From NCBI RefSeq assembly GCF_014222285.1, contig NZ_JACKZS010000015.1:1-64000 (forward strand): 64,000 nucleotides of DNA, given 5' to 3'. The position numbers and the translations under genes are program-made. Below, in pieces: positions 9,082 to 17,101 of the stretch. The notes beneath the pieces were generated by a model. It saw only the letters and a list, made by a program, of their open reading frames with translations. It searched no databases and was not told the origin of the DNA. This DNA is from Nostoc sp. UCD121. GTDB lineage: Bacteria; Cyanobacteriota; Cyanobacteriia; Cyanobacteriales; Nostocaceae. Each line of letters begins with the position of its first letter. Within the stretch, counting starts at the first letter, position 1.

Positions 9082-10998
9082 CTATCCTCCAACTAACTCC
9101 TTCACCTTGTTGATAATGCTCACTGGATCGATACCTTGATATGGGTACTGTTCCCACAAACCACCGCAACCTTCTTTATGAGTTCCAAGATGAGCATATT
9201 TGGGAGTCAACCCCCGCTCTAGCAGCCAGGAACCGAAACGGCTGCCTAAGCCTGTTCGCCGGTTGAAGGCTTCTACTACAAGCACAAAAGGAGCATTACC
9301 AATTTTGGTAATCATTTCTTCATCAATAACGTTTAAAGTTGGTTTATTAATTAAACCAACGTCTAACCCTTCTTGCTTAAGACGCTCTACAGCATCAACA
9401 GCACGGTAGAGAGCATCACCAAAACTAACGATGTAGCCTTGTGTTCCCTCTCTTACAACCTCGTCTTTACCGGGAACAAATTTGTAGCCACTTCCAAATA
9501 AGTCATTGCCGTTGCTGTCCTGAATATTGGGCACTTTGGAACGGGTGGAAAAAATAAACCGCAGTCCAGGCTCAAAGAATATAGCTTCTACACAAGCTGT
9601 CATTTGATTAACATCTGCCGGGAAGTACAACTGTGTTTCGTAGCCATCATCCAAGCCATTGTCGGCAAACATGTTATTTAAACCGAAGTGGCAGGTGTTA
9701 TCTGCCATGTCATCTATACCCGCGTGAGAAAAGTGACACAGAACATTGGAATAGTTCAGTCGCGCCATCGTGATTTCTGAGATACACATTTCTAAGAAGG
9801 CGCTGAAAGTCGCAAAAATACCTTGCTTGCCCTTCTCCATCCCGAATCCAGCCGCAGCAGAAAAGTTGCTCCGCTCCATGATGCCAGAGGGAATAAATAT
9901 CTCCGGGTATGTATCATGAATTTTCTTCAAACCGCAGGAGCCTTCCAAGTCACTATCAATGACCTTAATTTTTTCTTTACGCTCCGCCTCACTCATGCGA
10001 CTGAGGACACCCACCACGGCTTCACCAAATACATTGCGGTTAGCGCCCCATTTGTCACTGGAACCGAGAAATGTATATGTTTGCTTGGGTTTCTCAATAC
10101 TCTTCAGGTATTCGACAGCCGTAGTTTGTCCACGAGATTCTAGATACTTAACTGCTAAATCTACAGAAATTACATCATGACCATGAGTGGAGCCTTCTAA
10201 ACCTTCAATCCCAGGACACATCGGACGTTTATTGATAATAGCGATCGCTCCGGGAGTATTCACGGCTTCACAAAGACGACGGTATAAATCGTCTAAGTCT
10301 TCCCCGTCTCCCTGAAGTACTTTTAACCCGTGCCCTTCTAAAGTTTTGGCGACACTGAAACCAGGTAAATATTTAGAAGGATGCCCAGCGATCGTTACAT
10401 CATTGTCATCAATAATCAGCTTGACGTTGAGATGTTGCGCAACAGCCAAGCGAGCAGCTTCAGCATCGTTACCTTCTTGCTGCGATCCATCAGAACCGAG
10501 ACAGAAAATAGCCTTGCCTGGATTCGCCATTGCCACACCATTAATGTAAGGCCAAACATGGCCCAGGCGGCCAGAACTAAATTTCACACCAGGAGTTAGC
10601 CCTAATTCGGGGTGTCCTGGTAAATGGGAATGTGCTTGGCGATAGTGTAAAAGTTGCTCGGCAGGTAAGTCACCATGCAACGTTGCCATTAGATATTGGG
10701 TGGCGACTCGATGTCCTGCTTCATCAAAGAAAATCGGTACAAATTGCTCTGATGCCCCCCGGAAAAAAGCATCAAGGATCATCACCTCTGGCACTGTATC
10801 ATAAGGCCCACCAGTATGGCCACCCACTCCGCTAGCAGCGCCAGTTGCTGTAAAAAAGACGATCGCATCTCGGCAAAGTTGAATATTCGCTTTGAGAGTC
10901 TCTCGCTGTTGGGCGGTGAGGCTGGAATTTGCTGGATTGAGCGCTAAAAATTGGTAAGCACCGAGATCAATCGGAAATTGGGTATTAATAATAGTCAT
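9082..10998 (-). CDS. Transketolase-like thiamine-diphosphate enzyme
   Basis: A 638-residue protein with the full transketolase architecture: an N-terminal ThDP domain with GGHTGGPYD and the cofactor motif CLGSDGSQQEG ending in IIDDNDVTIAG, then a pyrimidine-binding domain from about residue 315 and a C-terminal domain from about 500. It would transfer two-carbon units between sugar phosphates. It is somewhat shorter than canonical transketolases (about 660-670) and may be a second, specialised form; the neighbouring divergent DeoR-type regulator suggests sugar-phosphate control. Exact substrate is not determinable. Confidence 0.85.
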   Translation of the reverse strand: MTIINTQFPIDLGAYQFLALNPANSSLTAQQRETLKANIQLCRDAIVFFTATGAASGVGGHTGGPYDTVPEVMILDAFFRGASEQFVPIFFDEAGHRVATQYLMATLHGDLPAEQLLHYRQAHSHLPGHPELGLTPGVKFSSGRLGHVWPYINGVAMANPGKAIFCLGSDGSQQEGNDAEAARLAVAQHLNVKLIIDDNDVTIAGHPSKYLPGFSVAKTLEGHGLKVLQGDGEDLDDLYRRLCEAVNTPGAIAIINKRPMCPGIEGLEGSTHGHDVISVDLAVKYLESRGQTTAVEYLKSIEKPKQTYTFLGSSDKWGANRNVFGEAVVGVLSRMSEAERKEKIKVIDSDLEGSCGLKKIHDTYPEIFIPSGIMERSNFSAAAGFGMEKGKQGIFATFSAFLEMCISEITMARLNYSNVLCHFSHAGIDDMADNTCHFGLNNMFADNGLDDGYETQLYFPADVNQMTACVEAIFFEPGLRFIFSTRSKVPNIQDSNGNDLFGSGYKFVPGKDEVVREGTQGYIVSFGDALYRAVDAVERLKQEGLDVGLINKPTLNVIDEEMITKIGNAPFVLVVEAFNRRTGLGSRFGSWLLERGLTPKYAHLGTHKEGCGGLWEQYPYQGIDPVSIINKVKELVGG

Positions 10999-11107
10999 GG
11001 TTTATTGATTGAATAAAAAACAATTTGAACAGACGGGATGCGCGATCGCACTACAAAAAAATTGTTAAAACCCAGATTGGGCAATAATTATCCAAGCTCA
11101 AGTCAAC

Positions 11108-11134
11108 CACTTGGAACCACAATGGTTCCGAGTG
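11108..11134. promoter_or_regulatory. 27-bp near-perfect palindrome, candidate operator
   Basis: CACTTGGAACCA (11108-11119), CAA, TGGTTCCGAGTG (11123-11134). The arms match over 12 bp with one T-G wobble. It lies midway between the divergent transketolase and DeoR-type genes, so it could be a shared regulator site. Confidence 0.5.
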
Positions 11135-11250
11135 ATTTCATCAAATGCCAAAATCAATACATTCGATTGTGCATGAATGTGCTTGAATTCAATTGAAGTT
11201 ACGGATTACCGTACAAAAACTTGCATATCAATAAGTATAAACTCACAAAC

Positions 11251-11281
11251 ACGCAATTTCAAGGTCAAAAACGCAATTTCA
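11251..11281. promoter_or_regulatory. Two direct ACGCAATTTCA repeats 20 bp apart
   Basis: ACGCAATTTCA occurs at 11251-11261 and again at 11271-11281. The 20-bp offset places both copies on the same face of the helix, about two turns apart. The second copy overlaps the Shine-Dalgarno region of the DeoR-type gene. Direct repeats are a common operator form for DeoR-family proteins, so autoregulation is plausible but inferred. Confidence 0.5.
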
Positions 11282-11293
11282 GGAAAATTAATT

Positions 11294-12058
11294 ATGCTAA
11301 CTGCGGAACGACGACAATTCATCTTAGAAATTCTGCGTCGTGATAAAAAGGTACTTTCGACAGAACTTAGTGCTGTTCTCAAAGTTTCTGAGGATACGAT
11401 TCGCCGGGACTTGCGAGAACTGGCAGAAACGGGACTATTGCAGCGCGTTCATGGGGGAGCGCTCCTCAAATCTCCAGCCACCGCCAGTTATGCCGATCGC
11501 CAAAAGCAAGCGCCAAAAGAAAAGGAAGCGATCGCTCGGACAGCAGCAAAATTAGTTTGTACAGGCCAGGTGGTGATTTTAGATGGAGGTACAACAACTC
11601 TCCAAGTAACCCGTCATTTGCCCATAGATTTGCACGCAACAGTGATCACAAATAGTCCGCCAATAGCAGTTGCTTTAGCAGAGCATCCCCATATAGAGGT
11701 TGTGATGTTAGGTGGACAACTTTACAAAAAAGCCTTGGTGAATGTGGGTACTGTCACGATTGAGACTTTACGGATGATTCGTGCAGATTTGTGTATGTTG
11801 GGAGTTTGCAGTTTACATCCAGAAGTTGGGATTAGTGTACCTAACTTAGACGAAGCCCACGTCAAACGAGCCATGATTGCTGGCTCGGCCGAGGTAGTAG
11901 GATTAGTGACAGCAGAAAAATTAGACACGGCTGCTCCTTATCTCGTGGAGTCAATTCATGCCCTGACTTACTTAGTAACAGCACCAACAGTATCTAATAA
12001 TATGCTGAGTGCCTACAAAGCTTTAGGTTTGACCATTATACGTGATGAGTACGAGTGA
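11294..12058 (+). CDS. DeoR-family transcriptional regulator
   Basis: 254 residues from ATG 11294, chosen because the family begins with MLTAERRQFILEIL and an AGGA precedes it; the longer frame from 11177 lacks family similarity. Residues 1-57 form the DeoR winged helix with SEDTIRRDLRELAETGLLQRVHGGA. The rest is the sugar-phosphate-sensing domain with DGGTTTLQVTRHL and TNSPPIAVAL. It is probably a repressor of the divergent transketolase-like gene, responding to a phosphorylated sugar; target and effector are inferred. Confidence 0.88.
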   Translation: MLTAERRQFILEILRRDKKVLSTELSAVLKVSEDTIRRDLRELAETGLLQRVHGGALLKSPATASYADRQKQAPKEKEAIARTAAKLVCTGQVVILDGGTTTLQVTRHLPIDLHATVITNSPPIAVALAEHPHIEVVMLGGQLYKKALVNVGTVTIETLRMIRADLCMLGVCSLHPEVGISVPNLDEAHVKRAMIAGSAEVVGLVTAEKLDTAAPYLVESIHALTYLVTAPTVSNNMLSAYKALGLTIIRDEYE

Positions 12059-12097
12059 TCTGATTTTGAAGATGCGATCGCTGGGGACTGTGGAAGA

Positions 12098-12170
12098 GAA
12101 TAGGGTACAGGTTAGAGGGTACAGATTACTCCCTGTTACCTGTCAGCTGTCACCTCTTCCCTAACCCCAA
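12098..12170. repeat. Inverted GGGTACAG/CTGTTACC spacer repeat
   Basis: AGGGTACAGGTTAGAGGGTACAG is answered downstream by CTCCCTGTTACCTGTCAGCTG and CCTCTTCCCTA, which can fold back imperfectly. It lies between convergent deoR and DUF3172 genes. Confidence 0.45.
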
Positions 12171-12178
12171 TACCCAAA

Positions 12179-12718
12179 TCAAAATCTATCCGTTTCTTGA
12201 GGTGTTCCAACTGCTCCTGGTTGAGCCGTAAAGAAGTTTTGAGCAGCTTCATTCTGATATATACACCTAATATCAGGTTGGCCACTGTCCAAGTTACCTG
12301 TGAAACCAAAAGTATTCAGGCGATTTTTGCAATCTCTTACCTGATCGGATGTCACCAGCTTCCGATTCTCTAAAAGCGCCCAGTTATTTTGTCGGATCAC
12401 ACATCCAGGACGCATACTCGGTTGGGCAACATAAACATTAAAAGGGTTTAGAGTAACGAACAGTCTAGCGTCCATCACCATCGCGCTAGCTCCGTACTGC
12501 ACACAAATTTCCGGGTTTGGTGCTTTGGTGTCAATGAATTCACGCGAAGCCACATTTGAAGGGGCTAACGTAGTTGTAGAACTAAAAGCAATGCCAATCC
12601 CAATTCCTAAAATCAACACCCCTCCCATAATTGCGATGGTGAAGAGGTTAAACATAGGGGATTGGAAAATAGAGGGTTTAGAAGTAGTAGTCGATCTACC
12701 AGTGGGTTTACGTCTCAT
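12179..12718 (-). CDS. DUF3172 family protein
   Basis: 179 residues. A basic, Ser/Thr-rich N-terminus is followed by one membrane helix (about residues 24-46, FTIAIMGGVLILGIGIGIAF), then a soluble domain with four cysteines (ICVQYG, PGCVIRQ, RDCKNR, IRCIYQ). The arrangement and the motif NPEICVQYGASA match the DUF3172 family found in cyanobacteria and plastid-bearing plants. Function is unknown. The C-terminal domain probably lies on the lumenal or periplasmic side, where the cysteines could pair. Confidence 0.8.
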   Translation of the reverse strand: MRRKPTGRSTTTSKPSIFQSPMFNLFTIAIMGGVLILGIGIGIAFSSTTTLAPSNVASREFIDTKAPNPEICVQYGASAMVMDARLFVTLNPFNVYVAQPSMRPGCVIRQNNWALLENRKLVTSDQVRDCKNRLNTFGFTGNLDSGQPDIRCIYQNEAAQNFFTAQPGAVGTPQETDRF

Positions 12719-12728
12719 TGTTGCTTAA

Positions 12729-13001
12729 TCACCTTCACGTCCATTTTGCAGGGAGTGGTCTAAAGTTTTATCTCTCTTTTCAATATGCCTAGTCTTGACT
12801 GCATCAGGCTTAATATCTCCACTGATATACATTTTAGCTTTTGGCTTAGGTCTGGGTAGTTCTATCAAACCCGGCTCAGGGATTAGTGGTAACTATAATA
12901 ACTATTTAGAATTCATATTACTGGGGATAGTGGCGCTCTCGTCGATCGGGATAATTTATGCTTATCCCAGTTTCCTTGGTACACGATACCAATTTTGCTA
13001 G
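12729..13001 (+). pseudogene. N-terminal remnant of an ABC-2 type transport permease
   Basis: A frame open from 12729 (after TAA 12726-12728) to a stop at 12999-13001 reads REWSKVL, then SGLISPLIYILAFGLGLGSS, then YNNYLEFILLGIVALSS. This is the pattern of the first two helices of ABC-2 permeases such as polysaccharide or drug exporters. The frame has no ATG start (only TTG 12795) and ends after about 90 residues where about 260 are expected, so it is a decayed gene fragment. No partner ATPase is adjacent. Confidence 0.55.
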
Positions 13002-13068
13002 TGATTGCGATCGCACTTTCTCTGTAAGGTGGTTATAAATTCGCTCACCAGCAGGATTAAAACCTTAA

Positions 13069-13577
13069 TTACAACCTCTGTTTTAATTGTTGAATTTTCT
13101 GTAAAACTTTTTCTCGATGCTGCGTCAACTTTATCCATCGGGGTAGGCGACTGGCAAGACTGCCATTGTGCCAGCCTAATGTGTCATCAGGCAAATGTTC
13201 TCGCAACCTTGATTGAACATAATTTTCCAAGAAGTTCAAATGTGCTTCATTATACGCCCATAGCACCTGACCGCAACAGGAGGTTTGTAACCACAGAGGC
13301 AAGCCAAAAAAATGGTCTAATATTCCATAGCTAGAATTTCTTTTAGCCTTGTAATTGTTTTGCCACAACAGCAATGCGGCTTTTCGCCGCCCATCCTTTG
13401 GCTGTTGTTTTGTATAGCCACAGTGCTGACAGATAATTCTTTTGATTGAACTGGGACTCGATTGTTCAGAGTTTACAGTCAAGATTTTGGCAGTGTGATT
13501 GCATTGGGGCAGCGAACTAAAATTTCTTCCTCAAAATCAGAAAGCCTTTTGCCGTAGTCTCTAAATATTAGAACCAT
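13069..13577 (-). pseudogene. Zinc-ribbon protein, frameshifted near its N-terminus
   Basis: The main frame (137 codons, from TTG 13482) begins inside a zinc-ribbon protein: IICQHCGYTKQQ, then LPLWLQTSCCGQVLWAYN. Upstream in another frame, from ATG 13575-13577, the sequence reads MVLIFRDYGKRLSDFEEE followed by ILVRCP. One extra base in the GGGG run at 13506-13509 would join the two as RCPQCNHTAK, completing the second CxxC of the ribbon and giving about 169 residues. So this is either a recent single-base frameshift or a homopolymer sequencing error in an otherwise intact gene. The family (soluble zinc-ribbon protein) has no known function to me. Confidence 0.7.
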
Positions 13578-13773
13578 TTCAGATGACCACTTCTACCGTT
13601 TCTGCAACAATTTCCAGAAAGTTGATTCACCCCACGACAAAACCTGACGTACCCTTCATCAGATGGGCGTTAAGCAAATTCGTCTAGATACAGCATTTAT
13701 TTACCAAACTTCCCGCCGATTATTTGCATCTTGTGCTTTTCGACTCAGCATTATTTGAAATATTAATTGGATT

Positions 13774-13826
13774 GAGTCATCAGTCATTAGTTATAAGCCA
13801 ATGACTAATGACTAATGACAAAGGAC
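13774..13826. repeat. Inverted TCATTAG/AATGACT heptad repeat
   Basis: GAGTCATCAGTCATTAG is followed, after TTATAAG, by CCAATGACTAATGACTAATG. The arms are complementary and form a hairpin. It begins at the ndhN stop codon and belongs to the same family as the ribosomal-cluster spacers. Confidence 0.7.
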
Positions 13827-14302
13827 TAACTAGCTAACAGAGTTTTTTCTAGAGAAGTCCAACGGAAAGAGCGATCGCCACCTCTCTCAATTACTACTTT
13901 CACTCGTGGTTCTAGCTGAGGCAAATTCGTTAAATACTCAAGTTCCTCATTAGAAAGAATATGCCCTTCAATAATCCACAAAACCAGCCCCTTTGACTTT
14001 GGTGGTAGCTGTTCTAGATGAGAATTGAGAATTGGTGGCAAATAGTACACCTGACCTACTGCCGCACCGCTACCAGTGCTTTTTTTTCCAAGATGAGGAG
14101 GTCTGACTCCATGAATTCTTGTGAGATAGGCAGCTACGTCGCCCAGTCCCTTGGCAGTAATGTGGAGGGTGGTATATCCAGCAGCGCGTAGTCGGCGCTG
14201 ATATCTACCTTCATAACCCCCTTCCAGAGGTACATACACTCCAAGAGCGCCAAATTTTTCCAGATCGCGGATTAAACCGTTGCCAGTGGTAATTAGTGCC
14301 AT
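13826..14302 (-). CDS. ndhN: NAD(P)H-quinone oxidoreductase subunit N
   Basis: 158 residues, the normal size for NdhN, a peripheral subunit of the cyanobacterial/chloroplast NDH-1 complex on the thylakoid membrane, which serves respiration and cyclic electron flow. Diagnostic stretches are MALITTGNGLIRDLEKFGAL, GGYEGRYQRRLRAAGY, AYLTRIHGVRPPHLGK and VVIERGGDRSFRWTS. The gene is divergent from the ribosomal cluster and has no other ndh gene beside it. Its stop lies at the edge of a heptad repeat. Confidence 0.95.
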   Translation of the reverse strand: MALITTGNGLIRDLEKFGALGVYVPLEGGYEGRYQRRLRAAGYTTLHITAKGLGDVAAYLTRIHGVRPPHLGKKSTGSGAAVGQVYYLPPILNSHLEQLPPKSKGLVLWIIEGHILSNEELEYLTNLPQLEPRVKVVIERGGDRSFRWTSLEKTLLAS

Positions 14303-14384
14303 AGATTTTCGTCGTATCCCACTTAGATATCTCTATTATTTACCCTGAACTGATAGATTAAAAGCATTTTCTTTGGGTATTGAG

Positions 14385-14485
14385 AAGAGGCAGAGGGGCA
14401 TGGAGCAGGGAGCAGAGGGGAAAGAGATAATTTTTTATTCTCCCTTTGCCCCATGCTTCCCTGTTCTTCCCTACTCCCTAAAAAT
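14385..14485. repeat. Long imperfect inverted repeat, GGGGCATGGAGCAGGG type
   Basis: GGGGCATGGAGCAGGGAGC and AGAGGGGAAAGAGA are followed, after an AT loop, by TCTCCCTTTGCCCCATG and CTTCCCTGTTCTTCCC. The arms can pair over about 35 bp with mismatches. It sits in the 977-bp gap upstream of ndhN/rplC; the sequence from 14486 to 14760 is AT-rich and shows nothing else convincing. Confidence 0.6.
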
Positions 14486-14765
14486 AACTCTATAAATTAC
14501 TGGACAAACATAAATAAATAATTTATATTATTAGATTGTGACCAAACACGCAAATTAGATAAACTTTTTACTGTCATTCTGAGGTAGTGTTAGCATTAAA
14601 AGCTGATAATTTAATCCAAGTTGGATAATATAACTCAGATTGATCATAGACTGGTAAACTAAGAAAGCTTTCAGGTCAACATTGGAGCTTATGGATGAAC
14701 AATCAAAGCCAATCCTAAGCTCCAGAGTGAATTTGCTCCCGTGCCTCTGAAAAAGCAGGCGAAAT

Positions 14766-14783
14766 CTTAAACAATAGTTTAAG
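14766..14783. other. Perfect 7-bp hairpin upstream of the rplC leader
   Basis: CTTAAAC (14766-14772), loop AATA, GTTTAAG (14777-14783). It lies just before the hairpin-rich leader and may belong to it. Confidence 0.5.
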
Positions 14784-14880
14784 GTATTTAAGGAAGTAAA
14801 ACTGAGCAGCAATGTTGGTTTCATGGCATTACGTCAGTCTCAGTTAACGGATACTGGGTGGTAAAAACCGCTTAAGTCCA

Positions 14881-15205
14881 ACTGCAACACGGCAGTAGCC
14901 AACCTCCGGGAAACCGTCATTAGGGCGTACACAAATCGGAAAACCCGCCGACAGCGCTGCCTCCAGAAAGTGCCAGAGCAATTGCTTGGACGAAAGCATT
15001 GCTGCACACAGCTTAAAGCTGTAGCGCCTTGCATTGATTCCAGAAGTTACTCCTTCCCAAATGGAAGAGAATTGTAGCTGTTCTGGTGATCTATTGAGTG
15101 AAGCTAAACAGATTCACCAAGCAGTACGGACACGGTTTGTTGTGTCCCAAAGTATTTGGACTGGTTTACTGAAACCATTCCAAATTTCGCAGGCTAACTC
15201 AGCCT
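14881..15205 (+). ncRNA. Candidate structured leader RNA of the ribosomal cluster
   Basis: Eight non-overlapping short hairpins lie in 325 nt upstream of rplC: ACTGC/GCAGT (14881-14896), CGG-GAAA-CCG (14907-14916), GCAATtGCTT/AAGCATTGC (14978-15002), ACAGCT/AGCTGT (15008-15022), CTTCC/GGAAG (15053-15067), GGACAC/GTGTCC (15128-15147), TGGTTT-ACTG-AAACCA (15162-15177) and AGGCT/AGCCT (15191-15205). The GAAA loop favours the plus strand. No coding frame is convincing. I recognise none of the standard RNAs (tmRNA, RNase P, 6S, SRP). A translation-control leader bound by a ribosomal protein is the simplest reading, but this is inference. Confidence 0.45.
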
Positions 15206-15279
15206 AAACTGATGCGTACAAAGCGTGTCCTCTAGAGTCCAATTCCAAGGTCAGCAAGTAGAAAGGAGAACCAGTTACT

Positions 15280-15912
15280 GTGTCTGTAGGTATTCTCGGC
15301 ACCAAGCTGGGCATGACCCAAATATTTGACGAAGCAGGAGTAGCTATTCCTGTGACAGTCATTCAAGCAGGGCCATGCACTGTTACACAAGTTAAAACGA
15401 AACAAACCGACGGTTACTTTGCCATTCAAGTTGGTTTTGGCGAAGTTAAACCAAAGGCACTAAACAGACCACTACTGGGTCATTTGGCGAAATCATCTGC
15501 CCCAGCATTGCGTCACCTAAATGAATATCACACTGATAGTTCTAGTGATTATGCTTTAGGTCAACAGATTAAAGCAGATATTTTTAGTGCGGGTCAAATT
15601 GTCGATGTAGTCGGTACAAGCATCGGTCGCGGTTTTGCAGGAAACCAGAAGCGCAACAACTTTGGTCGTGGTCCCATGTCACACGGTTCCAAAAACCACA
15701 GAGCGCCAGGTTCTATTGGTGCTGGTACAACACCAGGTCGTGTCTATCCAGGTAAGCGGATGGCAGGGCGTTTAGGTGGTAAACGCATCACAATCCGTAA
15801 GTTGACCATAGTGCGAGTTGATGCAGAACGCAATTTATTGCTAATCAAGGGAGCAATTCCTGGTAAACCAGGTGCTCTAGTAAGTGTTGTACCTGCAAAA
15901 GTAGTGGGATAG
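15280..15912 (+). CDS. rplC: 50S ribosomal protein L3
   Basis: First gene of the merged S10-spc-alpha cluster; L3 binds 23S rRNA near the peptidyl transferase centre. 210 residues against 209 in E. coli. Family marks are [19 protein letters not shown] at the start and [20 protein letters not shown] with the glycine/histidine-rich loop. The start is GTG 15280, with AAAGGAGAA about 10 nt upstream. A long hairpin-rich leader precedes it. rpsJ (S10) is absent here, as in other cyanobacteria, where it sits with tuf. Confidence 0.97.
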   Translation: MSVGILGTKLGMTQIFDEAGVAIPVTVIQAGPCTVTQVKTKQTDGYFAIQVGFGEVKPKALNRPLLGHLAKSSAPALRHLNEYHTDSSSDYALGQQIKADIFSAGQIVDVVGTSIGRGFAGNQKRNNFGRGPMSHGSKNHRAPGSIGAGTTPGRVYPGKRMAGRLGGKRITIRKLTIVRVDAERNLLLIKGAIPGKPGALVSVVPAKVVG

Positions 15913-16015
15913 TCAAAAGTCATTAGTCAAAAGTCATTAGTCAAAAGTCATTGGCTAAAGACAAATGGCAAAAGACCAATGACAAATGACAAGAGACAAA
16001 GGACAAATAACAAAG
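15913..16015. repeat. Inverted heptad repeat, rplC-rplD spacer
   Basis: TCAAAAGTCATTAG units are followed by GACAAATGAC units. GTCATTGG (15947-15954) pairs exactly with CCAATGAC (15976-15983). The first unit begins at the rplC TAG stop. Confidence 0.75.
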
Positions 16016-16654
16016 ATGGTTGAAAGCGTAGTTAAAAATTGGCAAGGAGAACAGGTCGGTGAGACGACCTTCGAGTTGCGCGTTGCCAAAGAAGAAACAG
16101 CGTCTCATATCGTACACCGCGCCTTAGTACGGCAATTGACTAATGCTCGTCAAGGAAATGCCAGTACAAAAACTCGTGCTGAAGTCAGAGGCGGTGGCCG
16201 TAAACCTTGGCGACAAAAAGGTACTGGTCGCGCTCGTGCAGGGTCTATTCGTTCACCATTGTGGCGTGGTGGTGGTGTGATCTTTGGGCCAAAGCCTAGA
16301 GACTTCGACCTGAAGTTGAACCGCAAAGAGCGACGTTTGGCACTGCGGACAGCATTTGTCGGTCGTATTGACGACTTGATCGTAGTAGAAGAATTTAGCA
16401 CCGAGCTATCTCGCCCGAAGACAAAAGACTTAGTGGCAGCCCTTGCTCGTTGGGGAGTAGTGCCAGAAAGCAAGGCACTGTTAATTTTGTCTGAAATTGC
16501 GGATACAGATAATGTTTATTTGTCAGCCCGCAACATTGAAAATTTAAAACTAATTGCAGCCAACCAGTTAAATGTTTTTGATTTACTGCACGCTGACAAA
16601 ATTGTAGTTACGGCATCAGCCCTAGAAAAAATTCAGGAGGTCTACAGTGCCTAG
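16016..16654 (+). CDS. rplD: 50S ribosomal protein L4
   Basis: 212 residues from ATG 16016. The frame stays open upstream to an ATG at 15986, but those ten codons are the spacer repeat, so the inner start [15 protein letters not shown] is preferred. Family marks are [20 protein letters not shown] and [20 protein letters not shown], the extended loop lining the exit tunnel. In E. coli L4 autoregulates the S10 operon; whether it does so here through the upstream leader is unknown. The last 8 nt overlap rplW. Confidence 0.95.
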   Translation: MVESVVKNWQGEQVGETTFELRVAKEETASHIVHRALVRQLTNARQGNASTKTRAEVRGGGRKPWRQKGTGRARAGSIRSPLWRGGGVIFGPKPRDFDLKLNRKERRLALRTAFVGRIDDLIVVEEFSTELSRPKTKDLVAALARWGVVPESKALLILSEIADTDNVYLSARNIENLKLIAANQLNVFDLLHADKIVVTASALEKIQEVYSA

Positions 16655-16961
16655 CTTTGACCCCCGCGACCTTGCCGACTTAGTACGTCGCCCAATAGTC
16701 ACCGAGAAGGCGACTATCTTGATGGAGCAAAATAAGTACACCTTTGAAGTAATTCCAAAGGCATCTAAGCCAGAAATCAAGGCTGCGATCGAAGACTTAT
16801 TTCAGGTCAAGGTTGTAAAAGTCAACACCAACTTACCACCACGTAAAAAGCGGCGCGTTGGTAAATTTATCGGTTATAAGCCCCAATATAAGCGAGCCAT
16901 TGTTACAGTCGCACCTGGGGATGAAGACAAGATTAGACAAGTTCTATTCCCAGAAGTCTAG
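16647..16961 (+). CDS. rplW: 50S ribosomal protein L23
   Basis: 104 residues, GTG start overlapping the end of rplD by 8 nt with AGGAGG just upstream, so translation is coupled. L23 sits at the tunnel exit and docks trigger factor and SRP. Family marks are [12 protein letters not shown] and [20 protein letters not shown]. It is followed by a repeat-filled spacer. Confidence 0.96.
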   Translation: MPSFDPRDLADLVRRPIVTEKATILMEQNKYTFEVIPKASKPEIKAAIEDLFQVKVVKVNTNLPPRKKRRVGKFIGYKPQYKRAIVTVAPGDEDKIRQVLFPEV

Positions 16962-17101
16962 GAATTTTAGATTTTAGATTTTAGATTGAGGAGTTTACTG
17001 AATAAATACCAAAGATGGTCGCAATTAGTTAAACACTCATTAAATCCAAAATTCAAAATCCGAAATTAAGTAAATCAAAAATCCAAAATCCAAAATAGAT
17101 T
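16962..17101. repeat. Inverted TTTTAGATT/AATCCAAAAT repeat, rplW-rplB spacer
   Basis: A second spacer family: TTTTAGATTTTAGATTTTAG directly after the rplW stop, answered before rplB by AATCCAAAATCCAAAATAG. The arms are complementary and the ATG of rplB follows within 7 nt, leaving no clear Shine-Dalgarno. Confidence 0.7.

Noticed and set aside
13005-13334. Plus-strand open frame of 109 codons
   Set aside because: It is antisense to the zinc-ribbon gene, whose frame carries clear cysteine motifs; the plus frame has none.
14555-15034. Two reverse-strand open frames (14555-14824 and 14840-15034) upstream of rplC
   Set aside because: No family pattern or ribosome binding sites, and composition is unlike the neighbours; the hairpins in the same DNA suggest RNA structure instead.
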